Source: Natronobacterium gregoryi SP2 (GTDB lineage: Archaea; Halobacteriota; Halobacteria; Halobacteriales; Natrialbaceae). From it: a stretch of DNA of 64,000 nucleotides. Location of the stretch: NCBI RefSeq assembly GCF_000230715.2, contig NC_019792.1, positions 930,001-994,000 on the forward strand, written 5' to 3'. The position numbers and the translations under genes were made by a program. This document shows, piece after piece, positions 43,625 to 52,279 of this stretch (position 1 is the first letter of the stretch; each line of letters opens with the position of its first letter). The notes beneath the pieces are model-generated. The model saw only the letters and a list, made by a program, of their open reading frames with translations. It did no database searches and was not told where the DNA came from.

Positions 43625-44710
43625 TCACGCGTTCGATGTGAGGCCCATCCGACCGACATCGCCGTAGGTCGACGTGAGGTCGTCGTACATGGGTTCGCCG
43701 AGCATCGTGTCGTAAATCTCGTCGGCTCGCTGGTCGATCTCGACATCGTCGAACGCTTCGGGGTACAGCACCGACCCAACGACGTAGGCGTTGGCGACGA
43801 TAGTGGAGTGGTTCAACCCGTAGTGAGCGTTCGGAAGCATGCCATAGAGCTCCCCGCTCTCGACGGCAGTCAGCTCCTGGTAAGCTGTCTCCGTGAGGTC
43901 GGCTTCGATCAGGTCCGCGTTTCCACGATCGACGAAGATGACATCCGGGTCCCACGCGAGGAGTTGTTCCGGACTGATCGTGACGTGAGGGTAGCCGTCG
44001 AACCCGACGTCACTGGCGACGTTTTTCACGTCACCAAGGAAGTCGAACGGGGCAAACAACGGTCGCGTTGCCTCGAGTCCGTGTCCACCCTGGAAACTGA
44101 CTCCCGTGACGTAGGCGCTCGGTGCGTCGTCGGTATCGGCCGTCGCAGTTCTGTCCCGGAGATCCGCGACTGTGTCTTCGACGAACGTACTCAGTTCGTT
44201 CGCCCGCTCTTCTTTGCCGAGGACGTCGCCGGCAGCTTCCCAGATCTCCTCGAGCGTCGGTTCGCCCAGGTCGAGAAACTGCCCGGTCGTGAGTCCGAAG
44301 ACGGGAAGTCCGGTCCGTCGCTCGAGCGTCTCGAGTTCCTCGGCGCTTCCGGTCGAGAGAACGAGGTCGGGTGCTGCGTCGATGATTCCTTCTGGGTCGC
44401 CACCTCTCCCGCCGATTACCGGTTTGGTCGCCAGTTCGGGATTGGCGGCGTTGTACGGGACTTCCTGTAACCACCCCGTTTCGTCGTCTTCGACGCCGAC
44501 GATCAGGTCTGTCGCGTCCAACTGGGCGACCAGTCGAAGACACCCTGCCTCGAGTGCGACGAGCCGATCGACGTCGGTTGGCACCGTCACCGTTCGACCG
44601 ACAAGATCCGTCACGTCTCTCCCGTCGTCGATCGTGGCGGAGCCAAGACAGCCGGTGATCCCGACGACAGCTCCCGTTCCCAGCGCTCCCAGTACGTCTC
44701 GGCGGTCCAT
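43625..44710 (-). CDS. Substrate-binding lipoprotein, BtuF/FepB-like
   Basis: 361 residues. Signal sequence MDRRDVLGALGTGAVVGITGC has a twin-arginine-like RR and a lipobox ITGC, so it is a probable Tat-exported lipoprotein anchored outside. The rest is a helical-backbone class III binding protein (VDRLVALEAGCLRLVAQLDA, DLVLSTGSAEELETLERRTGLPVFGL, EQLLAWDPDVIFVDRG). Ligand probably Ni2+/Co2+ or a corrinoid, from the divergent nikR. First gene of the operon. Confidence 0.88.
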   Translation of the reverse strand: MDRRDVLGALGTGAVVGITGCLGSATIDDGRDVTDLVGRTVTVPTDVDRLVALEAGCLRLVAQLDATDLIVGVEDDETGWLQEVPYNAANPELATKPVIGGRGGDPEGIIDAAPDLVLSTGSAEELETLERRTGLPVFGLTTGQFLDLGEPTLEEIWEAAGDVLGKEERANELSTFVEDTVADLRDRTATADTDDAPSAYVTGVSFQGGHGLEATRPLFAPFDFLGDVKNVASDVGFDGYPHVTISPEQLLAWDPDVIFVDRGNADLIEADLTETAYQELTAVESGELYGMLPNAHYGLNHSTIVANAYVVGSVLYPEAFDDVEIDQRADEIYDTMLGEPMYDDLTSTYGDVGRMGLTSNA

Positions 44711-44733
44711 GTAGGGTGCACTCCGCCATCTTC

Positions 44734-44763
44734 AGTAATACTTTTCGACGATTCAGTAATACT
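44734..44763. promoter_or_regulatory. Paired AGTAATACT motif, candidate NikR operator
   Basis: TTCAGTAATACT occurs at 44731-44742 and 44752-44763, 21 bp (two helical turns) apart. AGTA-A-TACT is itself palindromic. The pair lies 24-53 bp upstream of the binding-protein ATG and 53-82 bp upstream of nikR, overlapping the likely TATA of the transporter operon. Confidence 0.55.
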
Positions 44764-44815
44764 GGGAGTTGGCACGAAACTGAAGACTGATGTGGACTTC
44801 GCACGAACTGACTGT

Positions 44816-45238
44816 ATGAGCGACGAACTGGACCGGATCAGCCTCACGCTGCCGCCAGCGATGGTCGCCCGTCTCGACGAAATCGTCGAGGAGTGGGAGT
44901 ACGATAGCCGATCCGGTGCGGTCAGGGACGGACTGCGCGAATTCTTTGCAGCCTGTGAGTGGGAGGCAGATCCCGAAGGTCGTTACCACGGGACGATCGT
45001 CGTCGTCCACGAACACGACCACGACAGCGACGTAGCCGGTGAGTTACAGACTGTCCAACACGAGCAGGCAGACATCATCCTCTCGTTGCAACACATTCAT
45101 CTCAGCCACGACCGGTGTATGGAGACGATCGCAGTCGACGGGCCAGGCGACGCGATCCGCGAACTCGCGAACCGTTTGCGATCGGTCCCTGGCGTCCAGC
45201 GCGTTACCTTCGTCATCGGCGACTCGGCCACTGACTGA
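44816..45238 (+). CDS. nikR: NikR-type nickel-responsive regulator
   Basis: 140 residues from ATG 44816. N-terminal ribbon-helix-helix (RISLTLPPAMVARLDEI, SRSGAVRDGLREF) and C-terminal ACT-like metal domain. Ni ligands align exactly with the E. coli H76-H87-H89-C95 set: His82, His93, His95 and Cys101 (HIHLSHDRC). Expected to repress the divergent ABC operon when nickel is bound. Its stop codon TGA is the first triplet of Family A copy 4. Confidence 0.92.
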   Translation: MSDELDRISLTLPPAMVARLDEIVEEWEYDSRSGAVRDGLREFFAACEWEADPEGRYHGTIVVVHEHDHDSDVAGELQTVQHEQADIILSLQHIHLSHDRCMETIAVDGPGDAIRELANRLRSVPGVQRVTFVIGDSATD

Positions 45239-45320
45239 GACGGTTTGCTGTCAATCAGTTGTGGCGGGCCCGCGAGCCCGCCTGCAGTCGCGCCGGGACA
45301 GCGAAACAGCAGTCCGGATG
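45237..45320. repeat. Family A hairpin repeat, copy 4
   Basis: Begins inside the nikR stop codon (TGAGACGGTTTGCTGTC) and ends with ACAGCAGTCCGGATGA. The inner part is more GC-rich (GGCGGGCCCGCGAGCCCGCC) than in other copies. nikR and lysA are on the same strand, 284 bp apart. Confidence 0.75.
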
Positions 45321-45522
45321 AGACGGTTGTGGTCACCACCTCGACGAGTCCACGGAGGCTCGCGGTCGTGCCGACTCCGATAGATGGGGTGGCGGACGAA
45401 CCCGGACACCAAACGCACCGACTGGAACCGATGCCCGACGCCGAAAACTGCTGGAGACCCGATACAGGAGTTCACTACGGGAATCCAAACCCTTGACTTC
45501 TCGCGGTTACTTACAGCGTGTA

Positions 45523-46758
45523 ATGACCGACGTCACGGCATCGCCACCCGTTCGCCGACTCACCGACTGGGACCTCCCTCGACTCGAGTCGCTCGCTGCC
45601 GAGTACGAGACGCCGCTGTACGTGATGGACCGCGATCGCGTGAAGGAGAACTACGTGCGCTTCTCGTCGGCGTTTCCCGACGCGGACGTCATGTACGCAG
45701 CCAAAGCCCACACGGGCACGGCCGTCCTCGAGGCCGTTCTCGAGGTTGACGGCACGATCGAGTGTGCAGCCTGGGGCGAACTGCAACGGTCGATCGACGC
45801 GGGTGCGGACCCCAACGAGCTGCAGTACACCGCGGTGAACCCGCCGGATCGGGACCTCGACTACGCCGCCGAGCTCGGGGCCGAGAATCCAGGCCTGACG
45901 ATCACGATCGGCGCGGTCGACACCCTCGAGCGCCTCGCCGACCGGGGCTACGACGGCCGGATCGCCATCCGCATCAACCCCGGCATCGGGACCGGCCACC
46001 ACGAGAAGGTCGCGACCGGCGCGGACGCGAAGTTCGGGATTCCCTACGAGCGCGTCCCCGAGGTCGCCGACCGCGTCCGCGAGGAGTTCGACCTGGTCGG
46101 CATTCACGCCCACGCCGGCAGCGGCGTCCTGACCGACGACCTCGAGGACCACTGCGAGGCGATCGAACGCGTCGGCGAGATGGCCCGCCGAGTCGGCGAC
46201 GACGACCTCGAGTTCGTCGACGTCGGCGGCGGCTACGGCGTTCCCTACCGCGAGGACGAACCGCCGCTGGACCTCGAGAAGACCTCGGACATGGTCCGCG
46301 ACGCGGTGGGCGAGCTCGAGGCACAGCTCAAACTCGAGCCCGGCCGCTATATCGTCGCCGACGCGGGGCTGATCCTGACGGAGGTCAACACGATCAAGGA
46401 AGCCCCCGACACCACCGTCGTCGGCGTCGACGCCAGCCTCTCGACGCTGATCCGGCCTGCGATGTTCGGCTCCTACCACCCGATGCTGAACGTCTCCGCG
46501 CCCGACCGCGAGCCGATCGAGGCGACCGTCGGCGGCCCCGTCTGTACCAGTGCGGACGTCTTCGCTCACGACCGGCCGATCGCCGAACTCGAACGCGGCG
46601 ACGTGCTCGCCATCGGGAATGCAGGGTCGTACGGCTACGAACTGGCCAACCAGTTCCACTCCCAGCCCCGTCCCGCCGAAATCGCACTCGAGGACGGCGA
46701 GGCCCGCGTCGTGCGACGGCGCGAGACGCTCGAGGACGTGACGCGACTCGAGAAGTAA
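45523..46758 (+). CDS. lysA: Diaminopimelate decarboxylase
   Basis: 411 residues from ATG 45523. PLP enzyme converting meso-DAP to lysine. PLP Lys61 in MYAAKAHTG, GIHAHAGSG, DVGGGYGVPY, and the C-terminal NAGSYGYELANQFHS. In other haloarchaea (general knowledge) lysA stands beside dapD and dapF; here 3.8 kb of transporter genes separates it from dapD. The stop abuts the stop of the convergent lipoprotein gene with no spacing. Confidence 0.94.
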   Translation: MTDVTASPPVRRLTDWDLPRLESLAAEYETPLYVMDRDRVKENYVRFSSAFPDADVMYAAKAHTGTAVLEAVLEVDGTIECAAWGELQRSIDAGADPNELQYTAVNPPDRDLDYAAELGAENPGLTITIGAVDTLERLADRGYDGRIAIRINPGIGTGHHEKVATGADAKFGIPYERVPEVADRVREEFDLVGIHAHAGSGVLTDDLEDHCEAIERVGEMARRVGDDDLEFVDVGGGYGVPYREDEPPLDLEKTSDMVRDAVGELEAQLKLEPGRYIVADAGLILTEVNTIKEAPDTTVVGVDASLSTLIRPAMFGSYHPMLNVSAPDREPIEATVGGPVCTSADVFAHDRPIAELERGDVLAIGNAGSYGYELANQFHSQPRPAEIALEDGEARVVRRRETLEDVTRLEK

Positions 46759-47415
46759 TCAGTACTCCGTCCACCGTTCGAGAACGTCGCCAACGTATCC
46801 CGGTTCGCTGTAGGAGGGCCGAAACCGGAACCGATCACCGATACGGAGGGTGTCGACGGTATCCCGGCTCAATCTGTAGCCCGTCTCCGTTCCTTCGTTT
46901 ACCGAGTCGGCGTCGTCGCGCTCGGCGACCGTTATCCGACCGTCGAAGATGAACTCGTCGAACGACTCCCGCAGTCGATCGGTCACGAGTGATTCGACGG
47001 GGAGCGGTGGCTCGGGAATCGAATACGCGGCCTCGTCCTCGAGCGTATCCTCGTACGCAGGATAGACGACGACTTCGTCGGGGACCATCGGTGCGACGTG
47101 TGCTCCGTCAGGAATTCCCGGATACGTTTCGGGTTCGATACGCTGCGGGAAGACTGCCGGCGCGTCGTTCTCCTCGAGCGGACGGTCCTCGTCCGCGAAC
47201 GGGTGTGCGTTGAACAGTTCATGACATCCTCCCCGTCGTTCACGAGCGTGGTCGTTCCGGACGCCGAACACCCGTTTGGTATTCAGCGACGCCTCGATCG
47301 GGTCGTGTGGAGAGACGACGTCTCTAGTCGACGCACGAGCGTCGGCACACCCAGCGAGCGCCGTTGCTGCGCCCGTCCCGCAGATTGCGAGAACCGTTCG
47401 TCTGTCGGAGGGCAT
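46759..47415 (-). CDS. Hypothetical Tat-type lipoprotein
   Basis: 218 residues. MPSDRRTVLAICGTGAATALAGC has a twin Arg and lipobox LAGC. The mature part has no recognised domain: RPLEENDAPAVFPQRIEPETYPGIPDGAHVAPMVPDEVV then acidic beta-rich sequence ending SYSEPGYVGDVLERWTEY. Haloarchaeal surface proteins often look like this. It sits head-on between lysA and dapE. Confidence 0.7.
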   Translation of the reverse strand: MPSDRRTVLAICGTGAATALAGCADARASTRDVVSPHDPIEASLNTKRVFGVRNDHARERRGGCHELFNAHPFADEDRPLEENDAPAVFPQRIEPETYPGIPDGAHVAPMVPDEVVVYPAYEDTLEDEAAYSIPEPPLPVESLVTDRLRESFDEFIFDGRITVAERDDADSVNEGTETGYRLSRDTVDTLRIGDRFRFRPSYSEPGYVGDVLERWTEY

Positions 47416-47580
47416 GACACACGATTGAAAGCACAACAGGAAATAACGTTCGTTCGACAGATACCGGACCGGACAGGAAGACGGCAGAGCCGCACTATCG
47501 AACGAAAGGCTGTGCTTATCACCCGCCAATGGGAACGACGGGTAGCCACGATTCGTCGACGAGATCGACGAAAACCCACA

Positions 47581-48660
47581 ATGAGCTTCGATATTGCTGC
47601 TTTCCACGCCGATGCCGTATCGACCCCCTCCCACGAGGATGTCGGCGAGATGCGCGAACTGCTGGTTGGGACGCTCGAGGGTGCCGGCCTCGAGCCCGAG
47701 GTCGACGACCTGGGGAACGTTCTCGCGAGCAAGGGAAGCGGCGAACCCCACCTCGTCTTGAACACCCACATCGACACCGTTGCGCCGCACGTCACCTACG
47801 AGCGCGACGGCAACATCGTTCGCGGACGCGGCGCCTGCGACGCGAAGGGGCCGCTCGCCGCGTTGCTCGCGGCGTTTCTTCGGGTCGATCCCACGGCCGG
47901 AACACTGACGCTTGCGATCACGCCCGACGAGGGGACGCTGATGACCGGCGCGGCAGGACTGCAGGACAAGCTCTCCGCGGACGGCTATATCGTCGGCGAG
48001 CCCACCGACCTCGACGTCTGTATCGCCGCTCGAGGCCAGTGCGAGGGAACGATCACCATCGAGGGCGAGAGCGGCCACGCCGCGAGCGTTCCCGCCGAAC
48101 GAAACCCCGTCTTCGGTCTCGAGCGCGTCCTCGAGTCGCTCCGTAGCTACGACGACGAGGCAGGACCCGGCGAGGACGACGTGCTCGGCGAGCCGAAACT
48201 GACGCCGACCGTCCTCGAGGGCGGCGAGGCTCCGAACCGCATTCCCGAATCGTGCCAGGTCACGTTCGATCGCCGAAGCGTCCCGCCGGAGACGGCCGAC
48301 TCGTTCCGTGCGGACCTCGAGGCGTACCTCGAGAAGCGGGTTTCCGACGGCTCGCACCTCGAGGTGTCAGTCGACCTCATTCGCCCCGACACGCCGTTCC
48401 CGAAGGCGTTCGTGACCGACGAGGACGCCGAACTCGTACAGACGCTCGAGGAGGCAAGCGGCGGCGACGTCCGTCCATTCGGCGCGGCGACCGAGGCTGG
48501 TTTCTTCGCCGACGACGCGCCGACGGTGGTCTTCGGGCCCGGCGTGTTGGCCGACGACGAGGGGGGCGTCGCACACGCCCAACGGGAGTACGTACGACTC
48601 TCCGAGGTGGAGGAAGCGGCGAACGTACTCGAGGCGACGCTGCTCGAGTTGGTTGTGTAG
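47581..48660 (+). CDS. dapE: Succinyl-diaminopimelate desuccinylase-like M20 peptidase
   Basis: 359 residues. Two-zinc M20 site: His63 and Asp65 in NTHIDTV, Asp87 in ACDAKGPLAALL, TPDEGTL with the catalytic Glu, and a late region GAATEAGFF. A dimerisation domain is inserted at ~165-275. Nearby dap genes point to N-succinyl-LL-DAP as substrate, though M20 annotation by sequence alone can confuse it with LysK/ArgE. Confidence 0.85.
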   Translation: MSFDIAAFHADAVSTPSHEDVGEMRELLVGTLEGAGLEPEVDDLGNVLASKGSGEPHLVLNTHIDTVAPHVTYERDGNIVRGRGACDAKGPLAALLAAFLRVDPTAGTLTLAITPDEGTLMTGAAGLQDKLSADGYIVGEPTDLDVCIAARGQCEGTITIEGESGHAASVPAERNPVFGLERVLESLRSYDDEAGPGEDDVLGEPKLTPTVLEGGEAPNRIPESCQVTFDRRSVPPETADSFRADLEAYLEKRVSDGSHLEVSVDLIRPDTPFPKAFVTDEDAELVQTLEEASGGDVRPFGAATEAGFFADDAPTVVFGPGVLADDEGGVAHAQREYVRLSEVEEAANVLEATLLELVV

Positions 48661-48695
48661 AAACGATTATTGCGTTGTGAGCGGATGCTGGAACC

Positions 48696-48845
48696 GTGGC
48701 CGAAATCGACGACGAAGTCCGCCGACTGTACGAGTGGTTCCAGTCGGCCGAAACCGACGAGGAACGTCACGAAATAGCCCTCAAGATGGGAAAACTCGAC
48801 GGTCGTCGTCACTCCGAGATATACGCAGCACTCGAGGACGAGTGA
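48696..48845 (+). CDS. 49-residue acidic helical protein
   Basis: GTG start; VAEIDDEVRRLYEWFQSAETDEERHEIALKMG then KLDGRRHSEIYAALEDE. Regular heptad-like helices, no Cys. CGATTATTG 24-32 nt upstream fits a leaderless promoter placed right after the dapE stop. Not recognised; could be a small adaptor. Confidence 0.5.
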   Translation: MAEIDDEVRRLYEWFQSAETDEERHEIALKMGKLDGRRHSEIYAALEDE

Positions 48846-49059
48846 GTTCGACGCCGCTCGAGCGGGCGACGATCGACACCGTCGGTGACTGCTGTCCGAC
48901 ACCTATGATATAGTGATTTGCGTAGATATTTTCCTGCGTGCCGGAACACAGACACGTTGAACTCGACGTGCAATACTCAGAGCATTAGTGTAGCATGACG
49001 GGTTCGGTTGTTTCAAGCCAAAACCTTTGATCGTTCTACTCAACTGTTCAGTATATTGA

Positions 49060-49329
49060 TTATGAGAGTACAATGAAGGAGATGGCGATCAAGACAGCCG
49101 TTATGCGAGTGCCACCTGCCAAGCGTCGTTGATCCCTGGGGAGTAACTCTGCAACCCCAAAAATGCCAAATGAAATTCCAAGTATGAGTGGTGGAGTAAT
49201 TCCATATCCGTACCGGGTTTGCTGATATAATTCGACCGATAACAGAACAAGCGAAAACGCGAGCAAAAACGCGCCACTGTACCGGCCTTCTGGTTGTCGA
49301 AATACAACGGTCTTTACCTTCTCGATCAT
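49060..49329 (-). CDS. Small membrane protein in AT-rich islet
   Basis: 89 residues from ATG 49329 (MIEKVKTVVFRQPEGRY). Three hydrophobic segments: FLLAFSLVLLSVELY, LILGISFGIFGVAELL, ITAVLIAISFIVL. CTTATAC 28-34 nt upstream is a good TATA box. GC content is visibly below that of neighbours, so it was likely acquired. No family recognised. Confidence 0.6.
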   Translation of the reverse strand: MIEKVKTVVFRQPEGRYSGAFLLAFSLVLLSVELYQQTRYGYGITPPLILGISFGIFGVAELLPRDQRRLAGGTRITAVLIAISFIVLS

Positions 49330-49590
49330 CTTATTGTACAATACACAGTAGAGTCACTTATACACTATCTGTTGAAGGCTATGGTGTCGAATCTCTTCTT
49401 CACCCAGTGCCACATTCGCGCCTTATATTCAGCAAATCTCACCTCTCAACCACTCGAGGGAAGCAAAGCAAAACTATGTATTGTATTGCTAACCACTATT
49501 ATTCGACTCATCGAGTTCCCTCGAGTCAACGTTTTCACTCCGTGTAAACCGACACAACCGCTTACCGAACGGTCGGTGTAGCCCGCCCCG

Positions 49591-50169
49591 ATGTATCCCT
49601 GGGGCCATCTCGCCGTCGCCTATCTGCTGTACTCGCTGTACGCTCGAGGCCGCTTCCGCCGACCGCCGCGACCGGCACCCGTCCTCGCCGTCGTCGCCGG
49701 CTCGCAACTCGCCGACCTGATCGACAAACCGCTCTGGCTCCTCGGAGTCTTCCCGACCGGCCGCGATCTGGGGCACTCGCTTTTGTTCGCCGTCGGCGTG
49801 ATCGTGGTCGTCTACGCCGTCGCCGTCCTCCTCGAGCGCGTCGAGACGGCGACCGCGTTCGTCGTCGCTCACCTGTCGCACCTGCTTGCCGATATCCCGC
49901 CGCGGTTCTTGCTGGGGTATCCGTTCGGGACCGAGTTCCTGCTGTGGCCGATCGTGTCTCACGGGACCTTCGGCTACAGCGAACGTATGTTCGAACCGCC
50001 GGAACTCGTCGAAACCGTCGTCACGCCGTTTACTGATCCGACGACGTTTCTCGCCCTCGAGTTCGTCCTGTTCGGACTCGCCCTCGCGCTGTGGTACGCC
50101 GACGGTCGCCCCGGACTCGAGTACGTTCGGCGCGACGGACGAGGGAACAGCCAGGGTTCTCGTGCGTGA
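49591..50169 (+). CDS. Membrane-bound metal-dependent hydrolase-like (YdjM/DUF457 type)
   Basis: 192 residues. Histidine/aspartate motifs of the family in order: WGHLAVAYLL, SQLADLIDKPLWL, DLGHSLLF, and VVAHLSHLLAD; four hydrophobic segments. Related proteins are inner-membrane hydrolases of unclear substrate, sometimes LexA-regulated in bacteria. Confidence 0.8.
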   Translation: MYPWGHLAVAYLLYSLYARGRFRRPPRPAPVLAVVAGSQLADLIDKPLWLLGVFPTGRDLGHSLLFAVGVIVVVYAVAVLLERVETATAFVVAHLSHLLADIPPRFLLGYPFGTEFLLWPIVSHGTFGYSERMFEPPELVETVVTPFTDPTTFLALEFVLFGLALALWYADGRPGLEYVRRDGRGNSQGSRA

Positions 50170-50292
50170 TTTGTCCGCCCCATCGAGGTCGGCGGCGATT
50201 TCCGGAGAGATGCCAGAACAGTAATCGAGTTCGGTCTCTCGAACTGTAATGTGAGGGTGAGCGAATTTGTAGCACGACGGTCCACGTCGTGT

Positions 50293-50694
50293 ATGGCTTC
50301 GATTCCCGACGACTTCCAGGACCTGTTCGAGAAGAAGACGTTCGCGCACGTCTCCACCCTGCTGCCCGACGGCTCGCCTCACGTCACGCCGGTGTGGGTC
50401 GACTACGACGCCGACGCGGACCGCATTCTCGTCAACACCGAACGCGACCGGCGCAAGGAGAAAAACGTCCGGAACGACCCGCGGGTTGGGGTGAGTATGA
50501 CAGATCCCGACGACCCCTACCGACTGCTCTCGGTAACGGGAGAAGTCGACGAGATCACGACGGAAAACGCACGCGAGCACATCGACGAACTGACCCAGCG
50601 GTACATGGGTGAAGAGGAGTATCCGAGCCCGATCGAGACCGAACGAGTCATCATTTCGATCGAACCCGATCAGGTACGAGCAATGGGAGGGTAG
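50293..50694 (+). CDS. PPOX-class F420-dependent enzyme (pyridoxamine oxidase-like fold)
   Basis: 133 residues. Split-barrel flavin/F420 binder: FAHVSTLLPDGSPHVTPVWVDYD, LVNTERDRRKEKNVRNDPRV and a C-terminal RYMGEEEYP. This subgroup uses F420H2 or FMN to reduce unknown substrates. ATG 50293 chosen because upstream residues do not fit the fold. Confidence 0.85.
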   Translation: MASIPDDFQDLFEKKTFAHVSTLLPDGSPHVTPVWVDYDADADRILVNTERDRRKEKNVRNDPRVGVSMTDPDDPYRLLSVTGEVDEITTENAREHIDELTQRYMGEEEYPSPIETERVIISIEPDQVRAMGG

Positions 50695-50717
50695 TCGGGC
50701 GCGTTCGACAAGAGAGT

Positions 50718-52103
50718 CTACTCGAGGTCGTCGACCAGGTCGTCGGCGACGCCGGTGTAGCCGGCCGGCGTTAGCTCTCGTAGCTCCTCGCGGACCGATT
50801 CGTCGACGTCGAGGTCGTCGAACAGCTCGCGGAAGTCCTCGAGGGTGACGTCTTTGCCGCGGGTGAGGTCCTTGACCTGCTCGTAGGCGTCTTCCTGGCC
50901 CTCGCGCCGGAGGATCGTCTGAACGGCTTCGCCGACGATCTCGGGGGTCGACTCGAGGTCCTCGCGCATGACCGTCTCGTTGGGGACGACTTTCTCGAGG
51001 CCCGCAGCGGTCTTCGTGTAGCCGATCAGACAGTGGGCGAAGGCAGCACCGACGTTGCGCTTGACCGTCGAGTCCGAGAGGTCTCGCTGGAGTCGGGAAC
51101 TGGTGATGTAGTCGGCGAGGAACGTGAGGTCCGAATTGGCCTTCGAGAGGTTGCCTTCGCTGTTCTCGAAGTCGATCGGATTGACCTTGTGAGGCATCGT
51201 CGACGAGCCAGTCTCGCCCTCGACGGCCTGCTGTCCGAGGTAGCGATCGGAGACGTACAGCCACATGTCCAGATCCAGGTCCAGCAGGGCGTCGTTGGCA
51301 CCCCGAATCGCGTCGAATAGCGCCGCGAGGTCGTCACACGGGTTGACCTGCGTGGTGAGCGGTTCGAACTCGAGGCCCAGTCCCGTGACGAACTCCTCGG
51401 CGAAGACCTGCCAGTCGACGTCGGGGTAGGCCGCCTCGTGAGCGGCGTAGGTGCCAGACGCACCGCCGAGTTTGCCACGGAGGTTGTCGACGGCGGCGTG
51501 GATTCGGCCAGTCGAACGGGCGAGCCGCGAGGCGTAGACGGCCATCTCCTTGCCGAAGGTGGTCGGCGTCGCGGGCTGGCCGTGGGTGCGGGCGAGCATC
51601 GGGAGGTCGCGGTGTTCGCGTGCCATCTCCGCCAGCGCGTTTCGAAGCTCGTACAGTTCGGGGAGCAAGACTTCGGAGACGGCATCCTGGACCAGCAGCC
51701 GGTGGGCGAGATTGTTGACATCCTCGCTGGTTAACCCGAAGTGAATCCACGCCGAGGCGTCGCTGTCATCTGGAAGTCGGTGACGGACGAAATACTCCAC
51801 GGCCTTCACGTCGTGGTTCGTCGCCTCGAAACCGGCGTGGCCTTCGGTCTCGAGTTTCTTGATCAGGCGTGCGTCCTCCTCGGCGAAGTGTCGGTAGAGC
51901 CCTCGCAACTGGTCGCGTTCGTTCGAACCGATCTCGAGTGGCGTCGCCTTGCAGTCGGCAAGTGCGAGCAGGTACTCGACTTCGACGCGAACGCGAGCAC
52001 GCATGAGCGCGGCCTCGCTGGCGTACGGTGACAGCGGTGCAGTTCGGCTGCCATATCGGCCGTCGAGCGGCGAGACGGCGTACAGGGCGTCGGTGTCGGT
52101 CAT
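50718..52103 (-). CDS. purB: Adenylosuccinate lyase
   Basis: 461 residues. Fumarase/aspartase superfamily signature GSSTMPHKVNPIDFE, catalytic His region ARTHGQPATPTTFGKE and start LYAVSPLDGRYGSRTAPL. It cleaves SAICAR and adenylosuccinate in purine synthesis. Head-to-head with purNH, 176 bp apart, so the two purine genes may share control. Confidence 0.95.
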   Translation of the reverse strand: MTDTDALYAVSPLDGRYGSRTAPLSPYASEAALMRARVRVEVEYLLALADCKATPLEIGSNERDQLRGLYRHFAEEDARLIKKLETEGHAGFEATNHDVKAVEYFVRHRLPDDSDASAWIHFGLTSEDVNNLAHRLLVQDAVSEVLLPELYELRNALAEMAREHRDLPMLARTHGQPATPTTFGKEMAVYASRLARSTGRIHAAVDNLRGKLGGASGTYAAHEAAYPDVDWQVFAEEFVTGLGLEFEPLTTQVNPCDDLAALFDAIRGANDALLDLDLDMWLYVSDRYLGQQAVEGETGSSTMPHKVNPIDFENSEGNLSKANSDLTFLADYITSSRLQRDLSDSTVKRNVGAAFAHCLIGYTKTAAGLEKVVPNETVMREDLESTPEIVGEAVQTILRREGQEDAYEQVKDLTRGKDVTLEDFRELFDDLDVDESVREELRELTPAGYTGVADDLVDDLE

Positions 52104-52279
52104 CGTGCGAGTCTTTCCAGCACGGTGCAAAAGGATATCGAAACGACGCTGGGGCGAACACACGACTATGTATATCCGCTGGGAAGGAACCCGAAATTAC
52201 GAGATAATTATGCACAGATTTGCTTATCTGGCTGCTCGAGACCGCAACGGCTATGCCTATCGCGGCTGGGCATACGCCC

